From: JAKFXL01 sp947085765
GTDB taxonomy: Bacteria > Pseudomonadota > Gammaproteobacteria > Tenderiales > Tenderiaceae
Direction of reading: 5' to 3'
Assembly: GCA_947085765.1 (NCBI GenBank)
Contig: CAMTXZ010000021.1
Span: forward strand, 1-11,423
Length of the DNA: 11,423 bases
Both the position numbers and the translations under genes were made by a program. The notes beneath the pieces are model-generated. The model saw only the letters and a list, made by a program, of their open reading frames with translations, searched no databases and was not told the DNA's origin. Positions 1 to 7,409 of this stretch are shown piece after piece; positions within the stretch are counted from its first letter, which is position 1, and the number at the start of each line of letters is the position of its first letter.

Positions 1-2151
1 GTCGCTGTCTACTCGCAGGCGCAGCTCTAATTGGCCAACGCTGTCGTCATCGCTGATCTCTTTCATGCTGCCGCTCTGCTGCATTACCTGTTTTAGCTCT
101 GCCACTGCGGCGCGTAGTTGATCCAGCTCTTCGCCGCGCACTTTGATACTGATTGCCTTGGCGGCTGGTGGCCCACCTACCAACCGCAGGAAGGAGATGT
201 TTTCTGCGCCGGGGGTTGCCAGTACGTCGGCACGCAAAGAGTCCATCACCTCATCCACTGTGCGCAGGCCATCACCATTGGGTGTTAGTGATACCAAAAT
301 CTGCGCGTATTGATCACCGACAAAGGCGCCGGTTTCGGTAAAGATTTGTCCGGCGTAAACAACCACGGCGCGTGTATCACCTTCTGCCAGATGGCTACGT
401 ACTGTTTTTTCTATTTGCAGCGTCTTATCCAGCGTCTGCGTCAATGGTGTGCCGGTGGGCATGGTGATGTTGACGTAAAATTTACGGATTGGATCGGAGG
501 CAAAAAAATCGATCTTCACCGCGCCCGAGGTGGCAACAACAGTGGCGGCAATAAAGAGTGCCAGTGTGGCGATGAGAATGGTTTTGGGATAACGCATCGC
601 CTTGACCAACAGCCGGGTATATTTGACGCGGATTAGATGCAGCATTTTGACGCGCCAGTGGTGCAGCCGCGACGGTTTATCAAAGTTGAGTTTTGCTGCC
701 AGCACGTGGGTTGGCAGCATCCAGAAGGATTCGATCAAACTGAGCAGTAGCGCCGTGGTCACAACCAGCGGTACCACAAACATAAATTTGCCCAGAATAC
801 CGGGCATCAACATCAGCGGTAAAAAGGCTGCAATTGTTGTGAGCACGGCGGCGGTGACGGGGGCAAAGACCTCTTTGATTGAATCAACACAAGCACTCAG
901 CGCATCGGCACCGCGTTGCATGCGGTAGTAGATTGCCTCTACCACTACCACCGCATCATCCACCAACATACCGAGGCTGATCACCACACCTAACAGCACC
1001 ATTACATTGAGTGTTTGCCCCATGCCACTGAGCAGCCAAAAGGTGCCGGCCAAAATAAACGGGATGCCAATGGTGGTGAGCAGCGCAATGCGACTGCCCA
1101 GAAAAAACCAGCAGACCAGCAGCACCATCGCCAATCCCAACAGTGCGTTGCTCTGCATGATGTCGAGTGCCTTGCGGGTGATGGCGGTCTGATCATCGGC
1201 CAGCTCCAGATATACCCCCGTGCCCGCACTGACACGATTGCGTTCATCAACGTAGTCATTGAGGCGCTGCACCAGTTGCAACGTATTGACCTGCGCCTGT
1301 TTGGTGACTGCCAGCATCACCGCTGGCTCGCCATCGTAACGCACCAGTTGCCGCGCTTCGGCACGGCCGCGCGATACCTGCGCCACGCTGCCCAGTGTCA
1401 CTTCACCTTGTGCCGTTAGCACTGGCAGCTGCGCCAGATATTCGGGGTCGCTACTGGTGCCGATTACCCGCACCAGCCAGTTTTGATTCTGCACCTGTAC
1501 CGAGCCGGCGGCCTGATCACGAAAAAAAACGCTAACGGTATCGGCAATATCCACCATGCTAATACCAAGCTGCTGCAACCGTTCCGGTATGACGTGGATC
1601 TGCAACTCTGGCTCGTGCAGGCCGGTGTCCCATACCTGATCGATACCACGAATGCGTTCTACATCACGTTTTATCTGTTGTGCCTGCCAGCGCAGGTTTT
1701 CATCATCGGCGACGCCGCTGATCACCAGGGTGGCGGTGGGAATGGAGTTGGCAGTAGTCACCTCGATCACTACCGGCTCTTCAACATCTACCGGCAGTTC
1801 ACCACTCTTGCTCTGCACCTCGCGACGCAGATCGTTGATGCGTTTATCAAAGACGGTACTGCTGATGTCATTAAAACGCACCACAATGACAGAGAGTCCT
1901 TCGCGGCTGGTGCTGGAGACAAACTTGATATCGGAGACCTTGCGCACCGCCGTCTCCAGTACGTTGGTGACACGCTGTTCAACATCGGTGGCGGCTGCGC
2001 CCGGCAGTGCGGTGTGGATTTCGATCCAGTTGAAATTGATAGTGGGGTCTTGTTCACGCGGCAACTGAAAATAGGATAAAAATCCAACCACCAATACCAG
2101 GAGAAAGGTGAGATTGACCAGTACGTGGTTTTGGTAGATGCGGGCCAGCAT
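1..2151 (-). CDS. RND efflux transporter permease (AcrB/HAE1 family), C-terminus missing
   Basis: Inner-membrane proton-driven pump subunit that should work with the adaptor encoded just upstream. The frame is open without a stop for 717 codons from the ATG at 2151 to the left edge. Family members are about 1,020-1,050 residues, so roughly the last 300 are outside. Visible parts in order: TM1 (about residues 10-28), first periplasmic porter domain, TM2-TM6 (about 340-480), TM7 (about 524-541), and the start of the second periplasmic domain. The TM4 motif GMLVDDAVVVVE has the Asp pair at 398-399, matching the proton-relay aspartates D407/D408 of AcrB. A typical SLIESFWMLPTH stretch follows TM6. 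The start overlaps the adaptor stop by one base (TGATG), which implies translational coupling. The substrate cannot be told from sequence. No outer-membrane channel gene is visible in the window. Confidence 0.93.
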   Translation of the reverse strand, partial: MLARIYQNHVLVNLTFLLVLVVGFLSYFQLPREQDPTINFNWIEIHTALPGAAATDVEQRVTNVLETAVRKVSDIKFVSSTSREGLSVIVVRFNDISSTVFDKRINDLRREVQSKSGELPVDVEEPVVIEVTTANSIPTATLVISGVADDENLRWQAQQIKRDVERIRGIDQVWDTGLHEPELQIHVIPERLQQLGISMVDIADTVSVFFRDQAAGSVQVQNQNWLVRVIGTSSDPEYLAQLPVLTAQGEVTLGSVAQVSRGRAEARQLVRYDGEPAVMLAVTKQAQVNTLQLVQRLNDYVDERNRVSAGTGVYLELADDQTAITRKALDIMQSNALLGLAMVLLVCWFFLGSRIALLTTIGIPFILAGTFWLLSGMGQTLNVMVLLGVVISLGMLVDDAVVVVEAIYYRMQRGADALSACVDSIKEVFAPVTAAVLTTIAAFLPLMLMPGILGKFMFVVPLVVTTALLLSLIESFWMLPTHVLAAKLNFDKPSRLHHWRVKMLHLIRVKYTRLLVKAMRYPKTILIATLALFIAATVVATSGAVKIDFFASDPIRKFYVNITMPTGTPLTQTLDKTLQIEKTVRSHLAEGDTRAVVVYAGQIFTETGAFVGDQYAQILVSLTPNGDGLRTVDEVMDSLRADVLATPGAENISFLRLVGGPPAAKAISIKVRGEELDQLRAAVAELKQVMQQSGSMKEISDDDSVGQLELRLRVDSD

Positions 2152-3185
2152 CAGTCTGCAACCTTGACCTGATCACCATCACGCAGTGAGTGACGCCCTT
2201 CCATTACCACCCGCGCATTGGCAGGCAGTGGCGCGGCAGAGGCAGGGCGCCCCTCCATGGCATCGGGCAAAGCTATAAATTGGGCCTTGCCCTGCTGCAC
2301 TACAAAAACACCCAGACGGCCGCTCCGTTTCACTGGCAGATCCGCAGGTAGATGGGGTGTGCCATTCTGCCACTCCAGCCGTCCGACCTGACCGGGCAAT
2401 GGTGTGCTGGCGGTAAAATTCAGCCGCACTTCGCGCTGGCGCAATTTTGAATCGATCTTCTCTGGCATGGCGCGCAGTGTCAGCGGGTAACGTTCCTCCT
2501 GCGTCACAAACTCTACTATTTTGGCCTGGCGTAATCCCTCTGTTTCATGCACACCTACTTGAGCCGACAGCTCCAGGCGCTGAGTATCAAGCAGCGTCAC
2601 CACAGGGGTACCGGCGCTGACCCACTCCCCCTCTGAGACCAACCGTGCCACCACCACACCGGCAAACGGTGCCGTTACACTGCAACGTTCTGTATTTAAT
2701 TTTGCGATACTGACATTGGTGGTGGCGACGGCGCGCTCGGCCTCGGCCACTTTAAGATCGCTGCGGCGCTGTTGTAGCAGCTCCTCGGAAAGACTGTCGC
2801 TGCTGCGTAACGACTCTGACCGCTTTAACTGTGCGGCCAGCCACTCCAATCGCGCCTGTGCCGCATCGGTGGCCGCCTGGGTTTGATTGAGTTGCAGACG
2901 AAAGTCATCACAGACCAGTGTCAGCAGTGCATCACCCTTGTTGACTCGATCCCCTACCCTGACTGCAATGGTTTTGACCAAGGCGTCAATCTCAGGGCTG
3001 ATACGACTTTCGTTCAGGCTCAACACCACGGCAGGCGCAGAGCTGCGTGGGTAGATCACCACCTCGGCCAATGGTTGAGTGGTTACCTGGCGCACCGCGC
3101 CACTCTCCGCACTCAGGGCTAGACCCGACCAGGTTGCCATCAGCAATACAGCGCTCATGAACAGTCGATGTTGATGCAGCGCCAT
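2151..3185 (-). CDS. RND efflux periplasmic adaptor (membrane fusion protein, HlyD-like)
   Basis: Links the inner-membrane RND pump to an outer-membrane channel. From the ATG at 3185 the product is 344 residues. It begins with a signal peptide (MALHQHRLFM, hydrophobic core, cleavage near LALSA/ES at about residue 26). The first lipoyl half-motif follows (about 60-92, with VRVGDRVNKGDALLTL), then a coiled-coil hairpin rich in Gln, Ala and Arg (about 95-165), then the second lipoyl half (about 168-200, with VTAPFAGVVVARLVSEGEWV) and beta-barrel and membrane-proximal regions. A longer reading opens at a TTG at 3209, but the ATG at 3185 has AGAGGA seven bases ahead and gives a normal signal peptide, so I prefer it. 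It overlaps the permease start by one base. There is no lipobox, so it is probably soluble or peripheral in the periplasm. Substrate unknown. Confidence 0.9.
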   Translation of the reverse strand: MALHQHRLFMSAVLLMATWSGLALSAESGAVRQVTTQPLAEVVIYPRSSAPAVVLSLNESRISPEIDALVKTIAVRVGDRVNKGDALLTLVCDDFRLQLNQTQAATDAAQARLEWLAAQLKRSESLRSSDSLSEELLQQRRSDLKVAEAERAVATTNVSIAKLNTERCSVTAPFAGVVVARLVSEGEWVSAGTPVVTLLDTQRLELSAQVGVHETEGLRQAKIVEFVTQEERYPLTLRAMPEKIDSKLRQREVRLNFTASTPLPGQVGRLEWQNGTPHLPADLPVKRSGRLGVFVVQQGKAQFIALPDAMEGRPASAAPLPANARVVMEGRHSLRDGDQVKVAD

Positions 3186-3199
3186 TTTTATTCCTCTTG

Positions 3200-3227
3200 G
3201 TTTATGCAATTGAGTTTATGCAATTGA
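3200..3227. repeat. Perfect 14-bp tandem repeat upstream of the adaptor gene
   Basis: GTTTATGCAATTGA occurs twice head to tail with no gap. It lies 15-42 bases before the adaptor ATG, inside the 60-base gap after the DUF3592 gene. Each copy contains the palindrome CAATTG. The position suits a paired regulator site or an internal operon control element, but a chance duplication cannot be excluded. Confidence 0.6.
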
Positions 3228-3245
3228 TACAAATCTAAAATACAA

Positions 3246-3680
3246 CTATTCGCTGATCATCAGACTCACCGCCGCCGCCACTGTGGCAGCTATGCCCAGG
3301 CCCAATATCAGCCAATCGCCCTGCCCTAAACCTGGCTCCAGGGTGGTCTGCTCATTATTTGCGGGGTTGTAAGAGACACGCACTGCGCTCCCGACTGGGT
3401 AGCGCTGCATATAGACGGCGGCAAATTCCGGGTTGGGAATGGTGCCGCTGGGAAATTCTAATTTACCGTGCTGCTGTTGACCATTCAAAATATAACTGAA
3501 GGTAATGTGAGGCAGCAGATCATCCTCTTCCGAGACGGCATCACAACGCTCGATCACACCATCAACCTGCGGCCAGGTTAACGTACGGCGTGCTGCCGCA
3601 ATGACCGACCAGCCCCACCATGACACGGCCAAACCACTCAACAAAAAGAGCCACAAGATCACAACATAAGCATTAAACAT
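3246..3680 (-). CDS. DUF3592-type two-helix membrane protein
   Basis: 144 residues of unknown function. An N-terminal transmembrane helix (about 5-28, with WLFLLSGLAVSWWGW) is followed by a soluble domain and a second helix near the C-terminus (about 122-141). The soluble part shows features I associate with DUF3592: W-x-x-V-x-G-x-I near the start, a Y-x-x-x-G-x-x-x-x-G strand pair, and the segment YPVGSAVRVSYNPANNEQTTLEPG, which is the most conserved piece of that family. The ATG at 3680 has GGGTGA seven bases ahead. It is the first gene of the minus-strand set and lies 60 bases before the RND adaptor, so co-transcription is likely. Whether it has any role in efflux is unknown; the tie is positional only. 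It could equally be a standalone envelope protein. Confidence 0.8.
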   Translation of the reverse strand: MFNAYVVILWLFLLSGLAVSWWGWSVIAAARRTLTWPQVDGVIERCDAVSEEDDLLPHITFSYILNGQQQHGKLEFPSGTIPNPEFAAVYMQRYPVGSAVRVSYNPANNEQTTLEPGLGQGDWLILGLGIAATVAAAVSLMISE

Positions 3681-3723
3681 CGACTATTCACCCGTAGACA
3701 ATACAATTAACATGAGCAGAAAC

Positions 3724-3742
3724 TCCGTGGTCTGACCACGGA
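3724..3742. promoter_or_regulatory. 19-bp palindrome in the divergent spacer
   Basis: TCCGTGGTC-T-GACCACGGA is a perfect inverted repeat with nine-base arms around one central base. It lies 44 bases ahead of the DUF3592 ATG. On the minus strand a weak CATAAT hexamer precedes it, so it would fall near a transcription start, as repressor operators often do. It could also fold as an RNA hairpin in the 5' leader, but no T-run follows it, so a simple terminator is unlikely. Confidence 0.5.
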
Positions 3743-3774
3743 AAAGGTCATTATGATCATGGATCAAACATTCA

Positions 3775-3797
3775 GCCACTTTAAATACTAGAGTGGC
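3775..3797. repeat. Short inverted repeat in the divergent spacer
   Basis: GCCACT (3775-3780) and AGTGGC (3792-3797) are perfect six-base arms around an AT-rich 11-base centre. It lies in the spacer between the efflux set and mrcB. Binding site or hairpin is possible. Six-base arms are weak evidence on their own. Confidence 0.3.
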
Positions 3798-3965
3798 ATC
3801 CGCGCCAGACAACCAGCCTTGTTCCCCGATTCAACACAGCCCAGCTGAGATTAGTGAACCATATCCCCATTATGAGCTTCAACGGTGGGCCGCAGACACA
3901 ACAGCCAGAGTGCAGATTGCTCTATTCTGCTGACAACTCCGCTACCCTCACCAGAGCGACACCGT

Positions 3966-3971
3966 TATAAT
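3966..3971 (+). promoter_or_regulatory. Perfect -10 hexamer (TATAAT) for mrcB
   Basis: TATAAT ends seven bases before the mrcB ATG. With usual spacing, transcription would begin at or next to the A of that ATG, giving a leaderless mRNA. No convincing -35 hexamer is seen 16-18 bases upstream, and no Shine-Dalgarno sequence fits between it and the ATG. Confidence 0.55.
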
Positions 3972-3978
3972 AGCCGCC

Positions 3979-6324
3979 ATGTCAAAATCATCCAAAGACC
4001 CATTACGCCGCACCCCCTCATCCAAACCCCGTCGCCGTCTTGTGCCCGCTTTTTTGCTGGCCATGCTGCTGCCCGCGACAGTGGCTTTTGTTATGTATGT
4101 GCTCTATCTCGACCATCTGGTACAGCAGAAATTTGAGGGTAAACGCTGGTCCATCCCATCACGGGTCTATGCCCGCGCGCTGGAGCTATATCCCCAGGCA
4201 CCACTAAGTGCAGAGGCGCTGCAAACAGAGTTGCAGCTGATCGGTTATCAACCTTCCAGCGATGGCTTGGCGCCGGGCAGCTACTCTCGCAAAGGCAATA
4301 CCTTTGTCATCTCCAGCCGTGCCTTTACCCATTGGGATGGTGAGGAGCCAGCACACTCGTTACGCCTGACCATTGAATCCAATCGCCTGACAACCTTAAC
4401 CAACAAACGTAACGGTCAGGCGCTTACCCTGGCGCGATTGCAACCGATGCAGATCGGCAGCATCTATCCCGCCCAAAAAGAGGATCGCATCCTGGTAAAA
4501 CTCAGCGACCTGCCGCCTGAGTTAATCAACGGCCTGCAAGCGGTCGAGGATCGCCGCTTCCAGGAGCATCACGGCATCGATTTCAGCGGTATCGCCCGCG
4601 CCGCGTGGAGCAATCTGCGTGCTGGCCATGTGGTTCAGGGGGGCAGCACCCTGACACAGCAGCTGGTGAAAAACTTCTACCTCGACAACGAACGCACCCT
4701 CTGGCGCAAGGTTAACGAGGCGCTGATGGCGCTGTTGCTGGAGTACCACTACAGTAAAAACGACATTCTTGAGGCCTACGCCAACGAGATCTACCTCGGC
4801 CAGGATGGCGCCCGTGCCATTCATGGTTTTGGCCTGGCGGCACAATTCTATTTCAACAAACCGGTACAGGAGCTGACACTGCCAGAATCGGCAATGCTGG
4901 TAGCAATCCTGCGCGGCCCCACCTACTACGATCCGCGCCGTTCATCCAAGCGGGCATTGGAACGGCGTAACCAGATTATCGACACCCTGCTGGCAGATGG
5001 CCTGATCAAACAGGAGAAGGCCCTGCGTGCAAAACAAACATCATTGGGTGTTGTTCCCAAACCGGTACGCGGCACGGGTCTGCACCCGGCCTTTATCGAT
5101 CTGGTGAAGAGGCAGTTACAGAAGGATTATCAGGAGGAGGATCTGCGCAGCGAAGGGCTGCGTATCTTCACCACACTCGACCCAATCGCCCAGCGCAGCG
5201 CCGAACAGGCGCTGGTGCGCTGGACCGACAAGCTCGAACGGGAACGCAAATTAAAGCGCAACTTACTCCAGGGCAGCGTGGTGATCAGCCGTGTGGGCAG
5301 TGGCGAGGTGAGTGCTGTGGTGGGTGGCCGCGACGTGCGTTTTGATGGTTTTAATCGCGCCCTTGATATCCGTCGCCCGATCGGATCACTGGTCAAACCT
5401 GCGCTCTACCTCACTGCGTTGATGCAACCACAAACTTATACCCTGACAACACTGCTCAACGATGAACCGCTGCAACTCAAACAGCCCGGCAACGATAAGA
5501 TCTGGGCGCCTGAAAATTACGACCGTATCAGCCACGGCGCCGTGCCGCTGATCGATGCCTTGGCCCACTCCTACAATCTGGCGGCGGTAAATCTGGGCAT
5601 GGCGCTGGGTGTTAATCAAGTGATCAGAACACTACGCACACTTGGCATAGAAGCCACTATACCCGCCTATCCATCAGTGCTACTTGGCGCAGTGGATCTC
5701 TCCCCGATTGAGATGGCGCAGATGTACCAGACACTTGCCGATCAGGGTTTCTACACCCAGCTACGGGCGGTACGTGAAGTGCTGACACAGGATGGCAAAC
5801 CGCTGCAACACTTTGCCATGGATACCGAACAGCGCCTCTCCGTACCACACGTCTACTTAGTCAACTACGCGCTCCGTGAAGCCCTGCGCAATGGCACCGG
5901 CGCCAACGTTGCCCAACGCATACCGGCCGATATTGAGCTGGGAGGCAAAACCGGTACCACCAATGATCTACGCGACAGCTGGTTTGCCGGATTTGGCAGC
6001 GAATATGTTGGCGTCGTCTGGATGGGCAGTGATGACAACAAGGTCACCGGCCTCACTGGCGCCAGTGGTGCACTACAAGTCTGGGCCGACATTATGAGCC
6101 GTATCAGCCTCAGCCGTGGTGAACAACCCGCCCCTATGGATATTGAGATGGTACGTATCGATCGCAGCACCGGACTAAGGGCAGACAATGGCTGTGACGA
6201 TAGCGCGCGACTGCTGCCCTTCATCAGCGACACCGCCCCTACTGAAGATGCCCTCTGCGCCCGCAGCGCCATCGAAGATACGTTTAATGGTTTGTTTGAT
6301 AGCATGAAAGGGTGGTTTGAATAA
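3979..6324 (+). CDS. mrcB: Penicillin-binding protein 1B, bifunctional glycosyltransferase/transpeptidase
   Basis: Class A PBP that polymerises lipid II into glycan chains and cross-links the stem peptides. 781 residues, close to Pseudomonas PBP1b and shorter than the long E. coli form. A basic cytoplasmic tail (1-20) is followed by one transmembrane helix (about 21-43) and a UB2H-like domain starting with GKRWSIPSRVYARALEL (about 54-142). The GT51 domain has AVEDRRFQEHHGID with catalytic Glu190, GGSTLTQQL at 221-229, and KNDILEAYANEIYLGQ. The transpeptidase domain has S-L-V-K with nucleophile Ser470, S-Y-N at 531-533 and K-T-G-T at 657-660, so both activities look intact. ATG 3979 is the first possible start after an in-frame TGA at 3931. 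The stop overlaps the next ATG (TAATG). Confidence 0.97.
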   Translation: MSKSSKDPLRRTPSSKPRRRLVPAFLLAMLLPATVAFVMYVLYLDHLVQQKFEGKRWSIPSRVYARALELYPQAPLSAEALQTELQLIGYQPSSDGLAPGSYSRKGNTFVISSRAFTHWDGEEPAHSLRLTIESNRLTTLTNKRNGQALTLARLQPMQIGSIYPAQKEDRILVKLSDLPPELINGLQAVEDRRFQEHHGIDFSGIARAAWSNLRAGHVVQGGSTLTQQLVKNFYLDNERTLWRKVNEALMALLLEYHYSKNDILEAYANEIYLGQDGARAIHGFGLAAQFYFNKPVQELTLPESAMLVAILRGPTYYDPRRSSKRALERRNQIIDTLLADGLIKQEKALRAKQTSLGVVPKPVRGTGLHPAFIDLVKRQLQKDYQEEDLRSEGLRIFTTLDPIAQRSAEQALVRWTDKLERERKLKRNLLQGSVVISRVGSGEVSAVVGGRDVRFDGFNRALDIRRPIGSLVKPALYLTALMQPQTYTLTTLLNDEPLQLKQPGNDKIWAPENYDRISHGAVPLIDALAHSYNLAAVNLGMALGVNQVIRTLRTLGIEATIPAYPSVLLGAVDLSPIEMAQMYQTLADQGFYTQLRAVREVLTQDGKPLQHFAMDTEQRLSVPHVYLVNYALREALRNGTGANVAQRIPADIELGGKTGTTNDLRDSWFAGFGSEYVGVVWMGSDDNKVTGLTGASGALQVWADIMSRISLSRGEQPAPMDIEMVRIDRSTGLRADNGCDDSARLLPFISDTAPTEDALCARSAIEDTFNGLFDSMKGWFE

Positions 6325-6845
6325 TGGCTAGTCAGATGATCAAAAGCAGAATCAGACGCTACCTGCTGGTCAGCATCACAATGGTCGCCGCAGGTTGCAG
6401 CAACATCCCCCTGCAAACCTCTCGACCTGCTCAACCTCAGCCGGTTCAAACCCAACCTGCTCCACCGCCTGTTCAACCTGTCCAGCCTGCTCAACCGCCT
6501 ACCCAACCGACTGTTCAACCTGTTCAACCTGTTCAGCCGGCTCAACCGGCTCAACCGGCTCAACCGGCTCAGCGCAGCGCTGTTTCAGTACAGTTATTGG
6601 CACAAGCCGAAACGCTGCAACAGGGCGGCGACCTCAGCGGCGCCATCGCCCAGGTCGAGCGCGCCGTGCGTATCGAACCACGCAATGCGTATGCCTGGCA
6701 CAGGCTCGCCACACTCCAGCTTGCCGCGGGTGATTTAAACAGGGCAGAACAGTTCGCCCGCCGCTCCAACCAATACGCAGCAGGCGACCGGGAACTCATT
6801 GAGGCCAATCAGAAGGTGATGGATGAGGTGAGGCGTTTGCGGTAA
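6324..6845 (+). CDS. TPR lipoprotein, probable LpoP-like activator of PBP1b
   Basis: 173-residue outer-membrane lipoprotein candidate. A basic N-terminus and short hydrophobic core lead to the lipobox VAAGC with lipidated Cys25. Ser at the next position does not signal inner-membrane retention. Residues about 33-83 are a Pro/Gln/Val/Ala linker of PVQ and PAQ triplets, likely disordered. The C-terminal part (about 88-156) has two TPR-like helix pairs, including AETLQQGGDLSGAIAQVERA and LATLQLAAGDLNRAEQFARR. The ATG overlaps the mrcB stop by one base, so the two are almost certainly coupled. In Pseudomonas aeruginosa a TPR lipoprotein, LpoP, activates PBP1b. Lipid anchor, flexible linker to cross the periplasm, TPR head and location all fit that role. 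The function here is inferred from architecture and context; a generic TPR lipoprotein is the alternative. Confidence 0.85.
   Translation: MASQMIKSRIRRYLLVSITMVAAGCSNIPLQTSRPAQPQPVQTQPAPPPVQPVQPAQPPTQPTVQPVQPVQPAQPAQPAQPAQRSAVSVQLLAQAETLQQGGDLSGAIAQVERAVRIEPRNAYAWHRLATLQLAAGDLNRAEQFARRSNQYAAGDRELIEANQKVMDEVRRLR
6511..6571 (+). repeat. 9-bp tandem repeats coding the Pro/Gln linker
   Basis: Within the lipoprotein gene, CTGTTCAAC repeats at 6511-6528 and continues as a partial copy. CTCAACCGG then repeats three times at 6541-6567 with a partial fourth. Each unit codes three residues (PVQ or PAQ), so gain or loss of a unit keeps the frame and changes linker length. The related imperfect copies back to about 6420 suggest growth by slippage. 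Confidence 0.85.
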
Positions 6846-6916
6846 CAGTCAGCGAAATAAAAACCGTCATGCCTGCTCTATAAAGTCACTCATATTTACC
6901 TACATCCACAATGTGA

Positions 6917-7081
6917 CCATCTAACGCAAAAACACCGACCAGCATCGATCTACCCTGTCCGACTGAATATAGCTGTGGTGACAAAATCACTGGCCTGAAT
7001 TTCCTTCAGCAAGAGATTACCAACGGTACGTGCATCTGGTTTCAAACCGTCACCACAAAGCTATCTGCCCCAATAAGATGA
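6917..7081 (+). pseudogene. Short open stretch, possible upstream part of a decayed gene
   Basis: After mrcB and the lipoprotein, 6846-7076 has no intact gene. One frame stays open from 6917 to a TGA at 7079-7081. The 54 codons have a protein-like composition (for example PCPTEYSCGDKITGLNFLQ) but no start codon with a ribosome site. It closes within a few bases of where the GlyGly-CTERM fragment's frame opens (7077), as expected if one frameshift split a single gene. I do not recognise the sequence, and this length can arise by chance. Confidence 0.25.
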
Positions 7082-7409
7082 CAGCAACCATATCGCTGCC
7101 GCACAAAGGCTGAGCAATGGTGATTGCCCGGAGGTGAGCTCTGTTCTCTACCAGGGTAAATTGAGTGCAGGCAGTGAGTGTGTGAAAATCACCATTCAGG
7201 ATGGTGGTGTTAATGATGGCGATAGCACAACAGATGGCAATATCGCACTGACTATCGGGTCGGTGTTGAAGAGAGTAGAACCTGTTTCAATACCACTTCC
7301 AAAAGATGAAGCAATACCATCACCATCTAACCAAGGTGGCGGCGGAGCGTGGTCCTGGTGGATATCGCTGGTACTGTTGTTCAGATTGAGAAGGTCAAAG
7401 ATGGGCTGA
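7077..7409 (+). pseudogene. C-terminal remnant of a choice-of-anchor U / GlyGly-CTERM surface protein
   Basis: An open frame follows an in-frame TAA at 7074-7076 and ends with TGA at 7407-7409. It contains CPEVSSVLYQGKL, SECVKITIQDGGVNDGD and DGNIALTIG, resembling the conserved C-P-x-x-G-S-x-x-Y, C-V-x-L-T-I-x-D-G-G-x-N-D and N-G-x-I-x-D-P-G pieces of choice-of-anchor U segments. It ends with a spacer, a Gly run, a hydrophobic helix and a basic tail (GGGGAWSWWISLVLLFRLRR), the plan of GlyGly-CTERM signals processed by rhombosortases. There is no signal peptide and no good start. A GTG at 7134 is possible, but only GGAG directly abuts it, which is too close to serve. I therefore read it as the end of a much larger, lost gene. 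The family assignment rests on memory of the motifs. Confidence 0.55.

Noticed and set aside
1483..2079. 198-codon plus-strand frame
   Set aside because: Opposite the RND permease, whose reading is continuous and matches known motifs.
3209..3209. TTG start for the RND adaptor, eight codons earlier
   Set aside because: The ATG at 3185 has a strong, well-spaced AGAGGA, and the TTG reading would translate through that ribosome site and prepend an atypical signal peptide start.
5865..6563. Long minus-strand frame opposite mrcB and the lipoprotein gene, starting with Ser-Arg-Leu-Asn repeats
   Set aside because: It is the complement of the tandem 9-bp linker repeats and of the conserved transpeptidase domain. 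It has no family features.
6975..7056. Inverted repeat GTGGTGAC (6975-6982) / GTCACCAC (7049-7056)
   Set aside because: Arms are perfect for only eight bases and 66 bases apart, inside a probable decayed gene; no associated element or terminal duplication was found, so it is not called an insertion sequence.
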